Shown one piece after another: positions 1 through 10,520 of a DNA stretch of 64,000 nucleotides. Position numbers and translations under genes: made by a program. Each line of letters opens with the position of its first letter. Position 1 is the stretch's first letter. The notes beneath the pieces are model-generated. The model made no database searches. It had not been told where the DNA came from and worked only from the letters and a program-made list of their open reading frames with translations. Origin of the DNA: Pyxicephalus adspersus (Eukaryota; Chordata; Amphibia; Anura; Pyxicephalidae). Where the stretch lies: the NCBI RefSeq assembly GCF_032062135.1, contig NC_092859.1, positions 49,290,710-49,354,709 of the forward strand, written 5' to 3'.

Positions 1-319
1 ATTGACTGTCCCCTTCTGATCACTCTATGCCATTGATTGTCCCCTTCTATTCACTTACCGGTACTTCGTTAGGGCAGGGATCTCCGTTAGGGCAGGGATC
101 AGCAGCTTGCTTCCTGGTGCAGAATGTCGGCTTGTTACATTCAGTTTCGCTCTGCACTGCAGCCAGGAGGAGACACACACTGCAGCCAGCATCGAGGAGA
201 CACACACAGGATCGGATATCAGAGGATGTCTTATTCACGGGTGAGTGCCTTATTTTAATTATTTTATCAAAAATCAGGGGTGGCTTATTTAATGGGGATG
301 GCTTATAATCGGGGAAACA
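1..319. other. Repeat-like leader, unclassified
   Basis: This stretch holds a short duplicated phrase (two copies of a 'gttagggcagggatc'-type string near 68-101) and two near-identical phrases built on 'cacacactgcagccag'. The 15-nt phrase 'aaatcaggggtggct' and the following text resemble a common vertebrate interspersed repeat. The open frames on both strands here look accidental. The junction with the Penelope-like element lies near 320. Confidence 0.35.
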
Positions 320-1746
320 CGGTAGGTAGATGACACCCAGTGTGGCACAGTCAATGTAGTGCTTTGGCCTGTGCAGATTGCCATTGGGCAAGATATTAGA
401 TAATGTTCAAGGATTCCCATATCCATTTACATTGCGGACATCCACATCTGAATGTACCTCTTGTGTCGCGTTTGATGGAGGGTTAGGAAAGAAAATCACT
501 CGAGACCAATTGGTCTTTAAGGGACAGGAATTTTTTGTAGACCATCAGTGGTATAGGTCCTAGAAATTTGGATGCTGTGGGGTTTGACTTGAGGATATGC
601 CAATGCCTATGGCATATATCTTGTATAAATCTGTGTTGTTGGTTATAGGTTGTGATTATTCTAGTCACCTGGTTGGTGTCTTTGGTTGATTTCGTTGTCC
701 CTGGATAGATCCCGAGCTTTGTGGTAGGCATTCTTCAGTAGTTTTTTAGAGTAACCCTGTTGGCGAAGTCTCTCCTGGAAAGCTTTTGCTTCTTTGTGGA
801 ACATAGTATCTGTAGAGCAATTTCGCCTCAGGTGTTAATACTGGCTAAATGGGATACTTCTATCCAGTGATTTGGGGTGAGAACTGTGTTCGTGCAGTAT
901 TGTATGGCCGGCTGTGGATTTTCTATATAGAGAAATCGAGATCTTGTGGTCTGAATCTATAGATAATGATACATCCAATCCAAGGACAGGCTGGTTTTAC
1001 TATACTCATACATAAACTTAAGGTTATAGTCATTTGTCTGGATCGTCCAAATTAAGTGATCGATGAGAGGAGTGGGACCTGTCCAAAACATCAGGATATC
1101 GTCTATAGATCGGTCCCACGATATGGCTTCCAAGGTTGATATCCAGGTTGGAAAATAGTTCTCTCTCCCATTCGCCTAAGTAAAGATTCGCATAACAAGG
1201 AGCATACTTAGTTCCCATGGGAACTCCCTGGGTTTGTAAATACATTATGCCATCAAAGGTGAACACGTTTCTGTTTAATATGTAGTATAGGAGTTGTAGG
1301 ATGAATGCATTTTCTCTTCGACTGGTTGATCGGTGTCTGTGAAGGCATTTCACGATGGTGGCAATACCCTTCATATCATGAGGTATGCTTGAGTAGAGTG
1401 CCTCCACATCAATCATCACCATTGTAGTGCCCAGAGGAACTTGTACATGGTTCTTAGATTTTAGAAGTTCTATGGTGTCTTTCAAGAATGAAGGCATCTT
1501 GGTGACTATGGGCTGAAAATAGGCATCAACCAATTCACTAGCACGTGATGCAATTTATTGAATGCCGGAAACTTTGGGGCGACCTGTTGGATTTAGGATG
1601 CGCTTATGAATTTTTGGAAGGATGTAAAAGGTAGGAACCAAGGAATGTTTGATGTTTAAAGAATAAATCAAAGATATCACATTAACTAGAAATGCTTTGC
1701 TAGCTAAGATATTGGATGGTCCATTACCATCACTCCTTACCCCCAT
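320..1746 (-). mobile_element. Penelope-like retroelement, decayed reverse transcriptase running into GIY-YIG
   Basis: Read on the - strand from 1746 downward, broken frames give the RT landmarks of Penelope-like elements (PLEs) in order. At 1555-1746 there is PTFYILPKIHK followed by GRPKVSGI. At 1030-1533 there is MVMIDVEALYSSIP, then TQGVPMGTKYAPCYANLYLG, then a decayed palm motif, YRRYPDVL, in place of the usual aromatic-xDD signature. At 483-731 there is a thumb/linker motif, HWHILK, followed by LGPIPLMVYKK. A cysteine-spaced FRCGCPQC lies near 440-460. Finally IDCATLGVIYL (about 323-355) looks like the start of the GIY-YIG endonuclease, after which the homology stops. Several frameshifts and stops separate the pieces, so this is a dead fragment lacking most of the endonuclease. 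Family assignment rests on remembered motifs. Confidence 0.75.
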
Positions 1747-3173
1747 TTATGTTAACGAACAACAAAGTCAATCCTAAATAATGCACCCCTAGAACTCTGC
1801 TCCGTATATGTCATATTCTATAATACTGTGATGTTGTGATTTGCTTTAAATATCTAAGACTTACTTTTCTACTTCTCCTTTGAAGATACTATACTTTAAA
1901 ATAACATGGTATCAATTTTATATAAACATCTGTTATTTATTGCAACATATACTATGCTATGAACATATCTATGAATATCACCTTAGTTAGAAATGATTTG
2001 TGAGCCAGGAAATGGAATGCATCACTGTCACCATTTTTTGTCTGCATTTATGTCAATGTACAATATTATTTATTCACTCAATATATTTCATCCATTTTAT
2101 GATTCATAGAGACTTATAACTCTAGAACTTTCAATTATTCATAGAACCTTGTTTCACTTATAATATGCTTTAGGGTAAATTACTTTATATAAAGAATATA
2201 TATATCTTGAATATATCATGAAAAGTTTATACTCACGGTATATATATATATATGTACTGTTATCATTATTATATTATGTACATTTTGTATACTTTGTACA
2301 TGTCACAGACACCCTGATTTATGATTGTGGTAATCACTCCAACCATCTCTTCATATCACACTATGGTTTCCATCCTTTTCTTCTTTTCTAATCAGCCTGC
2401 TGAATGCTGTCAGCATTTATCTCCCCACTCACACAGCATTACCCCCTGAATGGCAAATCCCTCAGCCAATTACCTCTGGTATCCAAATTCCCCTCTCCAC
2501 CACTGCCCTCCCCTCCCCCATCTCTGTTCAAACAAAAAAACTTCTCTCTAAACAGCGCAGCCGCATCTAATCTACACTGAGGGCAGCAGTGAGGGCGGAA
2601 GTGTTTCCTTTCCTTCTCACAGCACAAATACAGGGATTTCCGGGCACCACAGGCCCACATGGACTTAAAGAGCCAACACAGCTTGACTCTTTTCATTGCT
2701 ATATTTGCAACCACTAGCACCACCATCAGGCACCTTGATCTTTAGAGATTGCAATACATACTTTACATTAAGGTATATTGATGGCTTTTATTTTATTTAA
2801 AAATTATTTGGCTAACTTACCAATTGATTACTATTATGATCATTAATAATATTATTCCAATTGCAACTTCAAAATATATAATATGTGCAGTATTTAGTTT
2901 TATTTTTATTATCATTTTTTTCTTTTTTTTTTATCATTAAACATTACAATGTACTAAAACATCACCAATTTCTACTATCATGTGTGTCTTTTAGGCAAAC
3001 ATTAGACTCAAAATATATATCCACTTGATCAACCATTACCCTTTATTTTTCTTTCTTATCCTCATTGACATACTACATGTATGACAAATAACACATATTT
3101 ACAAGTTCTAGTACTGGAATTGATGTGCCCCATCAATCACCTGTGATTCTGGCTCCTCTAAACACTGTAAGTA
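1747..3173. other. AT-rich intergenic DNA, nothing recognised
   Basis: Very AT-rich sequence with several short (TA)n runs, for example near 2190-2260. A GC-richer patch at 2440-2720 carries a 95-codon - strand open frame. Its composition (glycine-rich tail, no motif) gives no support for a gene. Confidence 0.5.
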
Positions 3174-3300
3174 CCAGACGACATGTTCTTGATTCCTCTA
3201 TCAGACGACATGTTCTGGATTCCTCTATCAGACGACATGTTCTGGATTCCTCTATCAGACCACATGTTCTGGATTCCTCTATCAGATGATATGGTCATGA
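3174..3300. repeat. 27-bp tandem minisatellite
   Basis: About 4.7 copies of a 27-bp unit that contains 'cagacgacatgttctggat' followed by 'tcctctat'. The inner copies are nearly identical. The outer ones differ by single changes (ctt for ctg; cac for gac; gat for gac). No coding role is visible. Confidence 0.85.
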
Positions 3301-4320
3301 TTCCTTCACAAATACAACCATCCTAAGCTTTTGATATATTACCTGGTGTATTAGTCAGTCTTTATAGCATAAAATATACCGGTACTTTGCAAAGATATTT
3401 CAATGTAAGGTCATATTTCTAGCAATACCTCCATCTCCTTTTATTAATATGAATAATTAATAGTGTATTGCAAATTATGTTTTATCTTTTAAAAGCCAAC
3501 ACATATTATTAAGAATTGTACCGTGTTTTTTATGTGTTTATTTGAACTTTTTGCAAGCTTTACACATATATATACATATCTATTCTGTATACAGGCATTG
3601 TTGGATGTCCCAAAGGCCTCTGAGGAACTCCTATATGCCTAACTCAGTCCAAACGTCCTATGGCAGTTAGCATAGAAATTTAATGGGAATCTGTAATTTA
3701 TACAGTTGCTGTGTGATTCAACATTGTAAAACCTTGTCATGTCTAAAATTCATGTCTAAAATTATTTTGTTTAATACACTGCTGCATCAAAAATACCCTA
3801 TTCTTTCTCAGTCTTTTCATTTGCAATTACGTATTTTTAAGGGTATGCAGCACATCAGATGTTAGAAGGAGGTGAATTAGTATACTCTCTACACTAGCTT
3901 TATCCTGGATTCAGTATACCACTGGGAACCTAAAAGAAATATTTATCAGGGAAACTTAACGTAATGACAACCTCTCCAAAAATTATACTGTATATCTGGA
4001 AAGAACTACATGAAAGCATTTAGGGCATGTGGAAAAAAAATCAGGAACACCTCTTTTAGATCAACCAACCCCAGAGGGATTAACCCAATCCACTTGTATT
4101 AAACAAAAAACCCACACAATTGGAACAGTACTTTTACAAAAAGAATTTAAAAAGAAAAATGATCATTTTGAAATTATAAATTCATCAACACATGAGCTGA
4201 CATTACCTGAAACTTATTGGCATTAGGATTATATTTTTGCCCTGGCTATAATGCACAAAAATGTATTATTGCTATAGATCTAATGCTTTTTGCTAGAAGA
4301 GTTTTACTTAAAACCATCTA
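3301..4320. other. AT-rich intergenic DNA
   Basis: No gene or recognised repeat. Short open frames at 3683-3865 and 4029-4226 have no motif or splice context and are treated as chance. Confidence 0.45.
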
Positions 4321-5095
4321 TCTCTATATATATATATAAAATTGGGTGTATGTACAGTGTGTGTGTATGTTCCACCATCACTCAAAAACCAAACTTGCCA
4401 TACATATGACTGAGACTCATGTGAGTGCACCAGTCATCTTTGTACAGTGCTGTGCTATATGTCAGGGTTATTTTTGGATGTATGTATGTATGTGTGTATG
4501 TCATCACTAGGAAATACATACTTTTTTGGGACTCTTTTACAAATTTCTGGCCTGGAATATTGTCTTTGAGAAAACGTAAGGCAATTGTCCGAGTGCAATC
4601 AAGGGCAAAAAAAAAATTAAACAACACTGTAGACAAGAAAATCCCAAGGACAGGAATAGAAGATTTGCCACGCTGCACAAGAGAGCTACTACATCTAGAG
4701 CTTCAGAGACAGTACAACAGCATGAGGCCCAACTACAGGAAATGAGGGAAAGAGCTACTACATCTAGAGCTTCAGAGACAGTACAACAGCATGAGGCCCG
4801 ACTACAGGATAACAGAGATAGAGCTACTACATCTAGAGATTCAGAGACAGTACAAGAGCATGAGACCAGACTACAGGAAATGGGAGAAAGAGCTACTACA
4901 TCTAGAGCTTCAGAAAGAGTACAACAGCGTGACACCCGAGTACAGGAAATGAGAGAAAGAGCTACTACATCTAGAGCTTCAGAGACAGTACAACAGCGTG
5001 AGGCCTGACTACAGGATAAGAGAGATAGAGCTACTACATCTAGAGCTTCAGAGACAGTACAACAGCCTAAGATGATCAGGGACTGCACAACATTT
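4321..5095 (+). mobile_element. Helitron remnant: 5' end and N-terminal repeat ORF
   Basis: The segment starts with TCTCTATATATATA immediately after an A. This is the form of a Helitron 5' end (TC..., inserted at an A/T site). It then runs through (TGTA)n-rich sequence into a coding-like part at about 4570-5090. That part encodes arginine-rich repeats such as ERATTSRASETVQQHEARLQ. Repeats of the 'ASET.EQRE.RL' kind are familiar from the N-terminal region of vertebrate Helitron replicase proteins. The frame is broken: the first copy is out of frame with the rest, and a stop occurs after the fourth in-frame unit. No Rep or helicase motif is seen, so only the 5' part remains. The family call is from memory of such repeats. 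Confidence 0.55.
4682..5075 (+). repeat. 69-bp coding tandem repeat
   Basis: Between five and six copies of a 69-bp unit (23 codons) begin at about 4682, 4751, 4820, 4889, 4958 and 5027. Each starts with 'agagctactacatctagag'. Since 69 is divisible by 3, copy-number change keeps the frame. The copies differ by a few substitutions, mostly inside the ASETVQQHEAR part. Confidence 0.85.
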
Positions 5096-5740
5096 TAGCT
5101 TACCATTGGAAGGATTCCATTGTGATCCACATAAAGACTACTGGCAGCATGCAAGTGTTACCATCGGAAAAATGGAAATGGTATACCCTAGTCATGCAGC
5201 ATTAAATATTGCCTCTAGTACAGGTTTGGTACACAGCCCCTGATTCTGATGCCTATTTTACACATGCGGGGGTGGGGGGCATGGGGTAGCCATAGGGAGG
5301 AGTCCTATGTGTCCAGGATCAACATGTATCCCTCATCCCTGTGAACTCATGAATATCTTCCTTTTCGGAAGCAGGTGATTTCTTTTAAACACAATAAGCC
5401 GTTAGCCCTTTAACTAGAGTTGCATGGTAATATCCTAGGATGGTGTCTGCCTTTCTTTGCGTTTTGCATTAAAACGCATTCCTTCACATCTTTTTTTTGT
5501 ATGTAGGAAAAAGTTAAGCCTATTTATTTGATTATCTTTCTTAAAAGAGTGTATAAATATAATTTTTGGAGGGGTTGGCAATACATTGTTCAATTAGGTT
5601 TACCTGATATATATTTCGTTTAGGTTCCCAGTGGTATCCTGTTCCTAATAGGGGATACCTATTTCTTCTGTCTTTTGAAACCCTCACTACTTCCCACCAT
5701 TACATATCTCCCCTCCTATTATGTGTTTCTTCTCTCACCT
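5096..5740. other. Intergenic DNA, nothing recognised
   Basis: Mixed-composition sequence with no open frame of note and no motif I recognise. It might include the 3' part of the Helitron fragment. Confidence 0.35.
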
Positions 5741-5900
5741 CCTAGATTGTAAGCTCTTTGGGGCAGGGTCATCTACTCCTCCTGTGTCACTGTCTGTATC
5801 TGTCTGTCATTTGCAACCACTATTTAATGTACAGCGCTGTGTAATATGTTGGCACTATATAAATCTTGTTTATTATTATTATTAATAATGATAATAATAA
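5741..5900 (+). mobile_element. L2-like LINE/SINE 3' tail
   Basis: The order of phrases 'agattgtaagctctttgggg', 'cagggtc', then 'acagcgctgtgtaatatgtt' and 'ggcactatataaat', ending in an ATT-rich microsatellite, matches the widespread L2-type 3' tail of vertebrate LINEs and V-SINEs. A second copy of the same tail lies at about 50485-50590 in HMMR intron 5. Only the tail is present here. Confidence 0.6.
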
Positions 5901-6409
5901 TACTTATCTACTATATTGAGGAATCATAATCCACTTGTCCAAGAAATTGGATGCTCGATATTTTTGGCAATGAACAGCAGGTTCAGTTGGTCAAATTAAT
6001 TTTATAAATATAATATAACAGTATTTTAATTTGCATATGAATTATATGTATATGTTTATCTGATTGTTATACAATGTAATGAGATAAATATACTTGTGAC
6101 CTGTGCTCTGACGAAGCGTGCTTTTTTGTGAAAACGCGTGAACACGTTACCTTGTATAGGTCAACACTGCTCAACACTGATTGTAGAAACATACCTGTTG
6201 ATTATTGAATTGTTAACAATGTTTTTATGGGATTCTTTTTTAATATGATTCAATAAAACAGAAGTTATAAATATATATTTGAGTTTGGTTCTGAAGCTAT
6301 TTCTCTTTTGTATGGGAGAATTACGTGTTATTTTGTCTATTTAAAACCATGAAGTAGTGGAACCGTTTATTATGTTTTGATAATGTATTCTATCAATCAA
6401 GCTAATTGG
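5901..6409. other. Intergenic DNA with a hammerhead-like motif
   Basis: AT-rich stretch containing the hammerhead-like motif described separately at 6108-6140 and little else. It could be the pLTR-like end of a Penelope-type element, but no coding remnant is attached. Confidence 0.35.
6108..6140 (+). ncRNA. Hammerhead-ribozyme-like motif (decayed)
   Basis: The sequence CTGACGA is followed by AGCGTGC, a T-rich loop, and then GTGAAAACGCGTG. A hammerhead core is CUGANGA, stem II, GAAA. Here CUGACGA is intact and the GAAA(A)CGCGT element follows after a GCGTGC/loop arm. The 3' side of stem II has lost some complementarity, so activity is doubtful. Hammerheads are known in Penelope-like elements, and a PLE reverse transcriptase lies in this window. 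Confidence 0.4.
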
Positions 6410-7000
6410 AACCCCAAGTCCATCAGCAAAATGCCTGACCCCATGGCTTATTGGCAGGGGAACCTCAGTTTGTATTTTGCCAGGGACACAAACAGCTCCA
6501 CTTGTGCGGTGAAGGACTACTGGGGTGCTGAAAAAATTGCTTGCTGTTGTTGATCATCATTTATTACAGGAAGGCTGCTTGTTTCTTTAGTTCCCTGGGA
6601 ATGTTAATTAGACAGATGCAGAAGATTGGTTTGAGCGCAATCTATAAGAGGAGTTACCTCCCTCATGAGACATTTGATGTGTGTGCCACCTTGATTTTTT
6701 ATGTATGCATTGCCTGTGACACTGCCCATCCTCAGAAAGTTTCTCCAGAAAGAATCAATTCCCTTGGATTTATTGCTGAAAAGCTAAACACCTTGGAAAG
6801 CAGCTTTCAGTTCCAGAATATGTGAGACTGTCACCTCCACTGGGTTGAACCAGAACCCTTGAGCTATGTGTCCCTGACCGTTCCCAATTGTATGGCCTAT
6901 TGGAATTGTGCTTAGGACCCAATGATTTTACATTTTGTCTACCCAAAAAAACCCTAGAACCTGGCAAGCCTGGTTCCACCTTAGGAGTCTGGATGAGTGA
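6410..7000 (-). mobile_element. DIRS-like retrotransposon remnant (RNase H region)
   Basis: Read on the - strand, about 6720 down to 6570 gives MGSVTGNAYIKNQGGT, then LMREVTPLIDCAQTNLLHLS and HSQGT. This parallels the DIRS-type RNase H block 'MDNVTAVAYINKQGGT...LMREV...WAQTNL..LSAVHIPG'. Further down, about 6500-6420 gives AQVELFVSLAKYKLRFPCQ, which parallels the downstream 'VDLFASxxNxKL' block. A catalytic aspartate of the MDN motif is replaced (MGS), and there are stops and frameshifts. The family assignment is from memory. The + strand open frame at 6541-6825 is an antisense shadow. Confidence 0.6.
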
Positions 7001-8350
7001 TATCTAAAAAGGATTTAGAGTTAACTTGTGGGACAATTGGCTTCCCTCAGTGAGGTGCTTTCAACATTTGCCCTGTGTATTCCTGCATTCTCTACCTGGC
7101 CTATAGGTCTGGGATTCAGTATATGACCCTCTTTGCTTTATTAGGCATCTATCCTGGGGAATAAACCTTGATCTTCCATCAGAGGATCTGGTAATGACTG
7201 ACTCAAGCCTGTCCCCATAATGGCTTTGTGAATTTTACACTACTCCTTCTTTGATGTTTGATCTGCCATCCAAGCCCACAGTTCTCACAAAATCAATAAA
7301 TGTGACTGCTAGGAAGGCTGCAGATAAAATCATTTATAATTTTATATATAATTACAGTCCAAATCCTAGGTTTACTAGGGTTGCTAGTGACCACTGAATC
7401 TACTTTTTAAGATCTTTGCTACTGTCCAACACATCACAAAATGACAGAGCATCTTCTAACAGTAATGTGTCTAGCTAACCTAATAAAGGTAGCATCTGAG
7501 GGGCATTCCTAAGGTCTCTCACTTCCTGTTTGTTAAAGGGATGGAATACTCAGAGAGGCCTTTCTTTCTGCATGATTTTCATTTATCTGTGATGATTTCT
7601 CGATTTTTTTTCCATGAGTTGGAAGGATCCTGAGATTTCTTCCACATTTAGGCCTATTTATGGCCTTCACATACTGTAAGGTTTCACTAAGATGAAATAA
7701 AAGCTTTTTGTCTCTTCTTTTTCCATAACTGAGCTATCTGTGGACTCTGAGTAAGACCCCTCTCTACCATGTCAGTCTGAGGCAGAGGAAGGTGTAGCTT
7801 GAGGGAATCAATAGGTCCTGAGGAGCTAACTAGTTACTAGCTAGTTAAGTCTTTGTTTCCTGAAACACCTGCCGCATCACTTGTTGATTATCCCCTTGCT
7901 TGTCTCTGGTGACCTCCAGGAAGCAATTCTTACAGATTTTCCTGGCAAGATGTCAGGGTTTCTTCCAGCGGTTACAGGAGGGAGACCAGCATTGGCAGCT
8001 TACACTAAATAGCCAGAATGTAAGGGATAACGTAAGTTTGTTTAATGTAAGTGAAAGTATACACTGCACAGCAAACAGTGAATCCCACTATGCACTATGC
8101 TGAAACATACAAAGACGTTAATATTATACAATGGACAAGAATATCAGGAGCAGGGCTAGAACAGGATTTCAGTGGGCAAGTGACCAGAGCACAAGCAAGG
8201 TTACAAATCCAATGCTAAGGCAGAATGAGGGATTCAAAGCCAGAATATAAAGGCCAAAAAATTAGGAGCCACGGTTTTTGCCAAACCAGTTGATTTTGCA
8301 GCAAGCCACCTGCTGATTGCCTGTGAAAGCAGATGCAAGACATGCTAAAT
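7001..8350. other. Probable DIRS-type upstream remnant, unassigned
   Basis: No clear gene. The - strand gives scattered fragments that could be the reverse transcriptase/gag part of the DIRS-like element at 6.4-7.0 kb, but I could not match a specific motif. The open frame at 7900-8103 has no support. Confidence 0.3.
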
Positions 8351-8577
8351 CAGTGGTCGCCAACCTTTCGGACCTCACGGACCACTAAATTCACAGAATC
8401 CGGACCGCGCATGCGCCACTTAAAGGGAAGGAAACTTCTGAACCTGCAATGGCAGAGTGGGAGTGTTGTGTTCATATGGGGGACATGGTCTGTGCTCCCC
8501 CACAGGAGAAGACCCCACTAGGGGGGCGCACAGGCCAGTGCCGCGGACCACCGGTTGGGAACCGCTGTGCTAAACCG
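8351..8577. mobile_element. hAT-type non-autonomous element
   Basis: It starts CAGTGGTCGCCAACC and ends GGTTGGGAACCGCTG, which are imperfect inverted termini typical of hAT elements. It is flanked by a near-perfect 8-bp target duplication: TGCTAAAT (8343-8350) and TGCTAAAC (8578-8585). It is 227 bp long with no transposase frame. A similar element with the same kind of ends lies at 63437-63684. Confidence 0.75.
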
Positions 8578-8585
8578 CAGTGCCA

Positions 8586-9240
8586 AACCGCAGTGCCACC
8601 AGCAGATGACATAGGGACCTGCAGGTTTCCTGACACAAAGCTCTGCTCAGGCATGCCCATCAGCCCTGCAGAGGGAGTTTAGACAAATTATCATGTTCTA
8701 CTAATGTTGTACAAAAACACTCCTCCATAAAAGACTGACTAGAGTGAGGTTCATGCATATAACAAGAGGAATGCCTATTTAGTGAAGGAGATCTGCGAGT
8801 GTCAAAGTCTGGTCCCCTATTCTTACTTCTAGTAGAGTGTGCTGAAGTCCTATCCTGACTATTAAGACAGCGATAATGAGTTCTGTGGACAGCAGAAAAG
8901 AGAGTGCAGCCTACCTTATCTGGCTCGGCTGGTCTTTGGTCTTTGGCTGTAAACACTCTGTACTGTGTAATTAAACAGTAAAATAGCAATCCTAATCCAT
9001 TAATAGGGAAACATACAGTAATAAAAAATGTAAATGTTAACCAGGAAGCAATGCAAAAAAGTCATGTTCAAATGAGCACCTATAATACAATACATATGCA
9101 CAAAAGTACAGTATATGCAAAACACCACACTGCAAATGGTTAATAGCAAAAATGCCTCTATGTGGCAAGCAGGCAGCTCATGAGAAATGGGTTTTTTGAG
9201 GAGGAATCAGTGGGAGGTGATGGTGGGGCAAATTCCTCAG
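8586..9240. other. Intergenic DNA, nothing recognised
   Basis: Includes a small imperfect duplication just after the hAT element (two copies of 'ccgcagtgcca'). No gene or clear repeat otherwise. Confidence 0.35.
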
Positions 9241-9258
9241 CAATAGTGAGCGATGCGG

Positions 9259-9823
9259 CTAAGGGCGAAGTGTATGTGTGCTTTGGAGGGCCGCTGGGTG
9301 CGGTAATTTTGGGGGAAGTTCAAGCATGAGTGCTCCGGTTGTGGGGGAAATCATGGGCTGTCCAGTTGCTTTAAACAAGGAACGGGAGGTGGAGGGGAAG
9401 GTAGTGGAAAGAGCCAAGACACCAGTAAGCATTAAAAGTATGCGCCCCTTTTTAAATAAATACCCAGATGTGGAAACAGCCCGGGTTATAGGTGAGGGGT
9501 TCTCAACTGGTTTTCGGATTCCCTGTACCATGGGGGGAGTCCCATGTGAGGCTAGAAACTTCCAGTCAGCATTGAGGCATCGGGATGTGGTAAAAGAAAA
9601 ATTAGCCAAGGAGGTGAGTCTGGAAAGGATGGGTAGGCTGTTTAGGCAGCCCCTCATGGAGGGATTGGTGGTGTCACCGTTGGGGTTAGTACCCAAGAAG
9701 GAAGTGGGGAAATTCAGGCCGATTCATCATTTGTCATTTTCACAGGGGGAGTCGGTGAATGATGGTATCAACGCGGAGTTATGCACGGAGGCATACACCA
9801 CTTTTGACGCCGCCATAAAGTGA
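9259..9823 (+). pseudogene. Ngaro/DIRS-like retrotransposon: gag end and start of reverse transcriptase
   Basis: Frame 9278-9823 reads through a glycine/cysteine-rich patch and then a stretch ending RMGRLFRQPLMEGLVVSPLG, LVPKKEVGKFRPIHHLSF and GESVNDGINAELC..YTTFD. The block SPLGLVPKK...FRPIHHLSFP.G.SVND is the entry to the reverse transcriptase of tyrosine-recombinase retrotransposons of the DIRS/Ngaro group, which are common in frogs and fish. Just upstream, about 9260-9300 in another frame gives VCFGGPLGA, like the gag end of the same elements. The frame stops right after 'TTFDAAIK', before any catalytic YxDD motif, so the RT is truncated. An SGNH-hydrolase frame follows at 9908-10520. The - strand frame at 9259-9696 is a shadow. 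Confidence 0.65.
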
Positions 9824-9907
9824 GTTTGTCGCTATAATGTGGGTGCATTGATAACTTAAAATGAATTTGTGGTGTAAAGGGGTGTATTGGCGGGCTTATG
9901 AGTAATT

Positions 9908-10520
9908 TTGGTTTATTTGGTTTGGCATTCTTTCTTCCTTTTTTTAGGTGGCTGTCCGTGTTTAGTATGGATTGTCAGGCACTCCCATGTCTGGTGGGGT
10001 GTGAAGAGAATAGAGGTCCGACCAGAGGGCGCGCCAGCCTTCCTAGGTCAGAGGCAACGGTATGGGATGGTATGTTTTTTTTTCTGGTATGGTATTTCAG
10101 GTATGTTATGGAGCAGGGTGGTCCGGAGATCAGCAATTTGCAGCGATGGATCAGCCCCTGGATGTGGTAGTCATCCATGCGGCGGGTAATGATATGGGGC
10201 AGCGGGCTATGCGTGATCTGATTAGGGACATTAGGCTGGACTTCTTACGCTTGAGGGTGGAATTCCCTGGGCTGGTGCTGGTATGGTCTGCAATGGTAGC
10301 AAGGACCACCTGAAGAGGGGCCAGGTCCGTGGAAAGGGTCAATAAGGCCCAAATTAAAGTAAACAAGGAGGTTAGCAGATTTGTGCAACAAAATGGTGGT
10401 CTTGTGGTACGGCACAGGGAGGAGGATACATGGTGCTTTTTGCGCAGGGATGGAGTGCACCTGAATGCAGTGGGCATTAACATGTGGTTCCTGGGACTCC
10501 AGAGAGCAATTCAGGTGTAG
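9908..10520 (+). pseudogene. SGNH-hydrolase-like ORF of a tyrosine-recombinase retrotransposon
   Basis: Three broken + strand frames give the SGNH-hydrolase blocks in order. Block I is VWIVRHSHVWWG (about 9955-9990), where a GHS or GDS would be expected, so the glycine has changed. Block III is DVVVIHAAGNDMG (about 10157-10195). Block V is RRDGVHLNAVG (about 10445-10480), with the D-x-x-H dyad intact. Between them run LIRDIRLDFLRLR.EFPGLVLVWS.MVAR and SVERVNKAQIKVNKEV. SGNH-type ORFs are known as accessory genes of Ngaro-like elements. At least one frameshift (about 10060-10140) and one stop (about 10313) break it. It lies downstream of the RT fragment, so a large internal part of the element is missing. 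Confidence 0.65.

Noticed and set aside
2439..2726. 95-codon - strand ORF in a GC-richer patch
   Set aside because: No motif, no splice context and a low-complexity glycine-rich end.
4682..5075. Regular repeats that could look like a CRISPR array
   Set aside because: Units are contiguous 69-bp copies with no unique spacers, in a vertebrate genome.
4537..5088. 183-codon - strand ORF with internal repeats
   Set aside because: It is the antisense of the 69-bp Helitron coding repeats. The + strand translation has the recognisable arginine-rich units, whereas the - strand gives only a repetitive hydrophobic string.
9259..9696. 145-codon - strand ORF
   Set aside because: Shadow of the Ngaro/DIRS-like RT frame on the + strand, which has clear family motifs.
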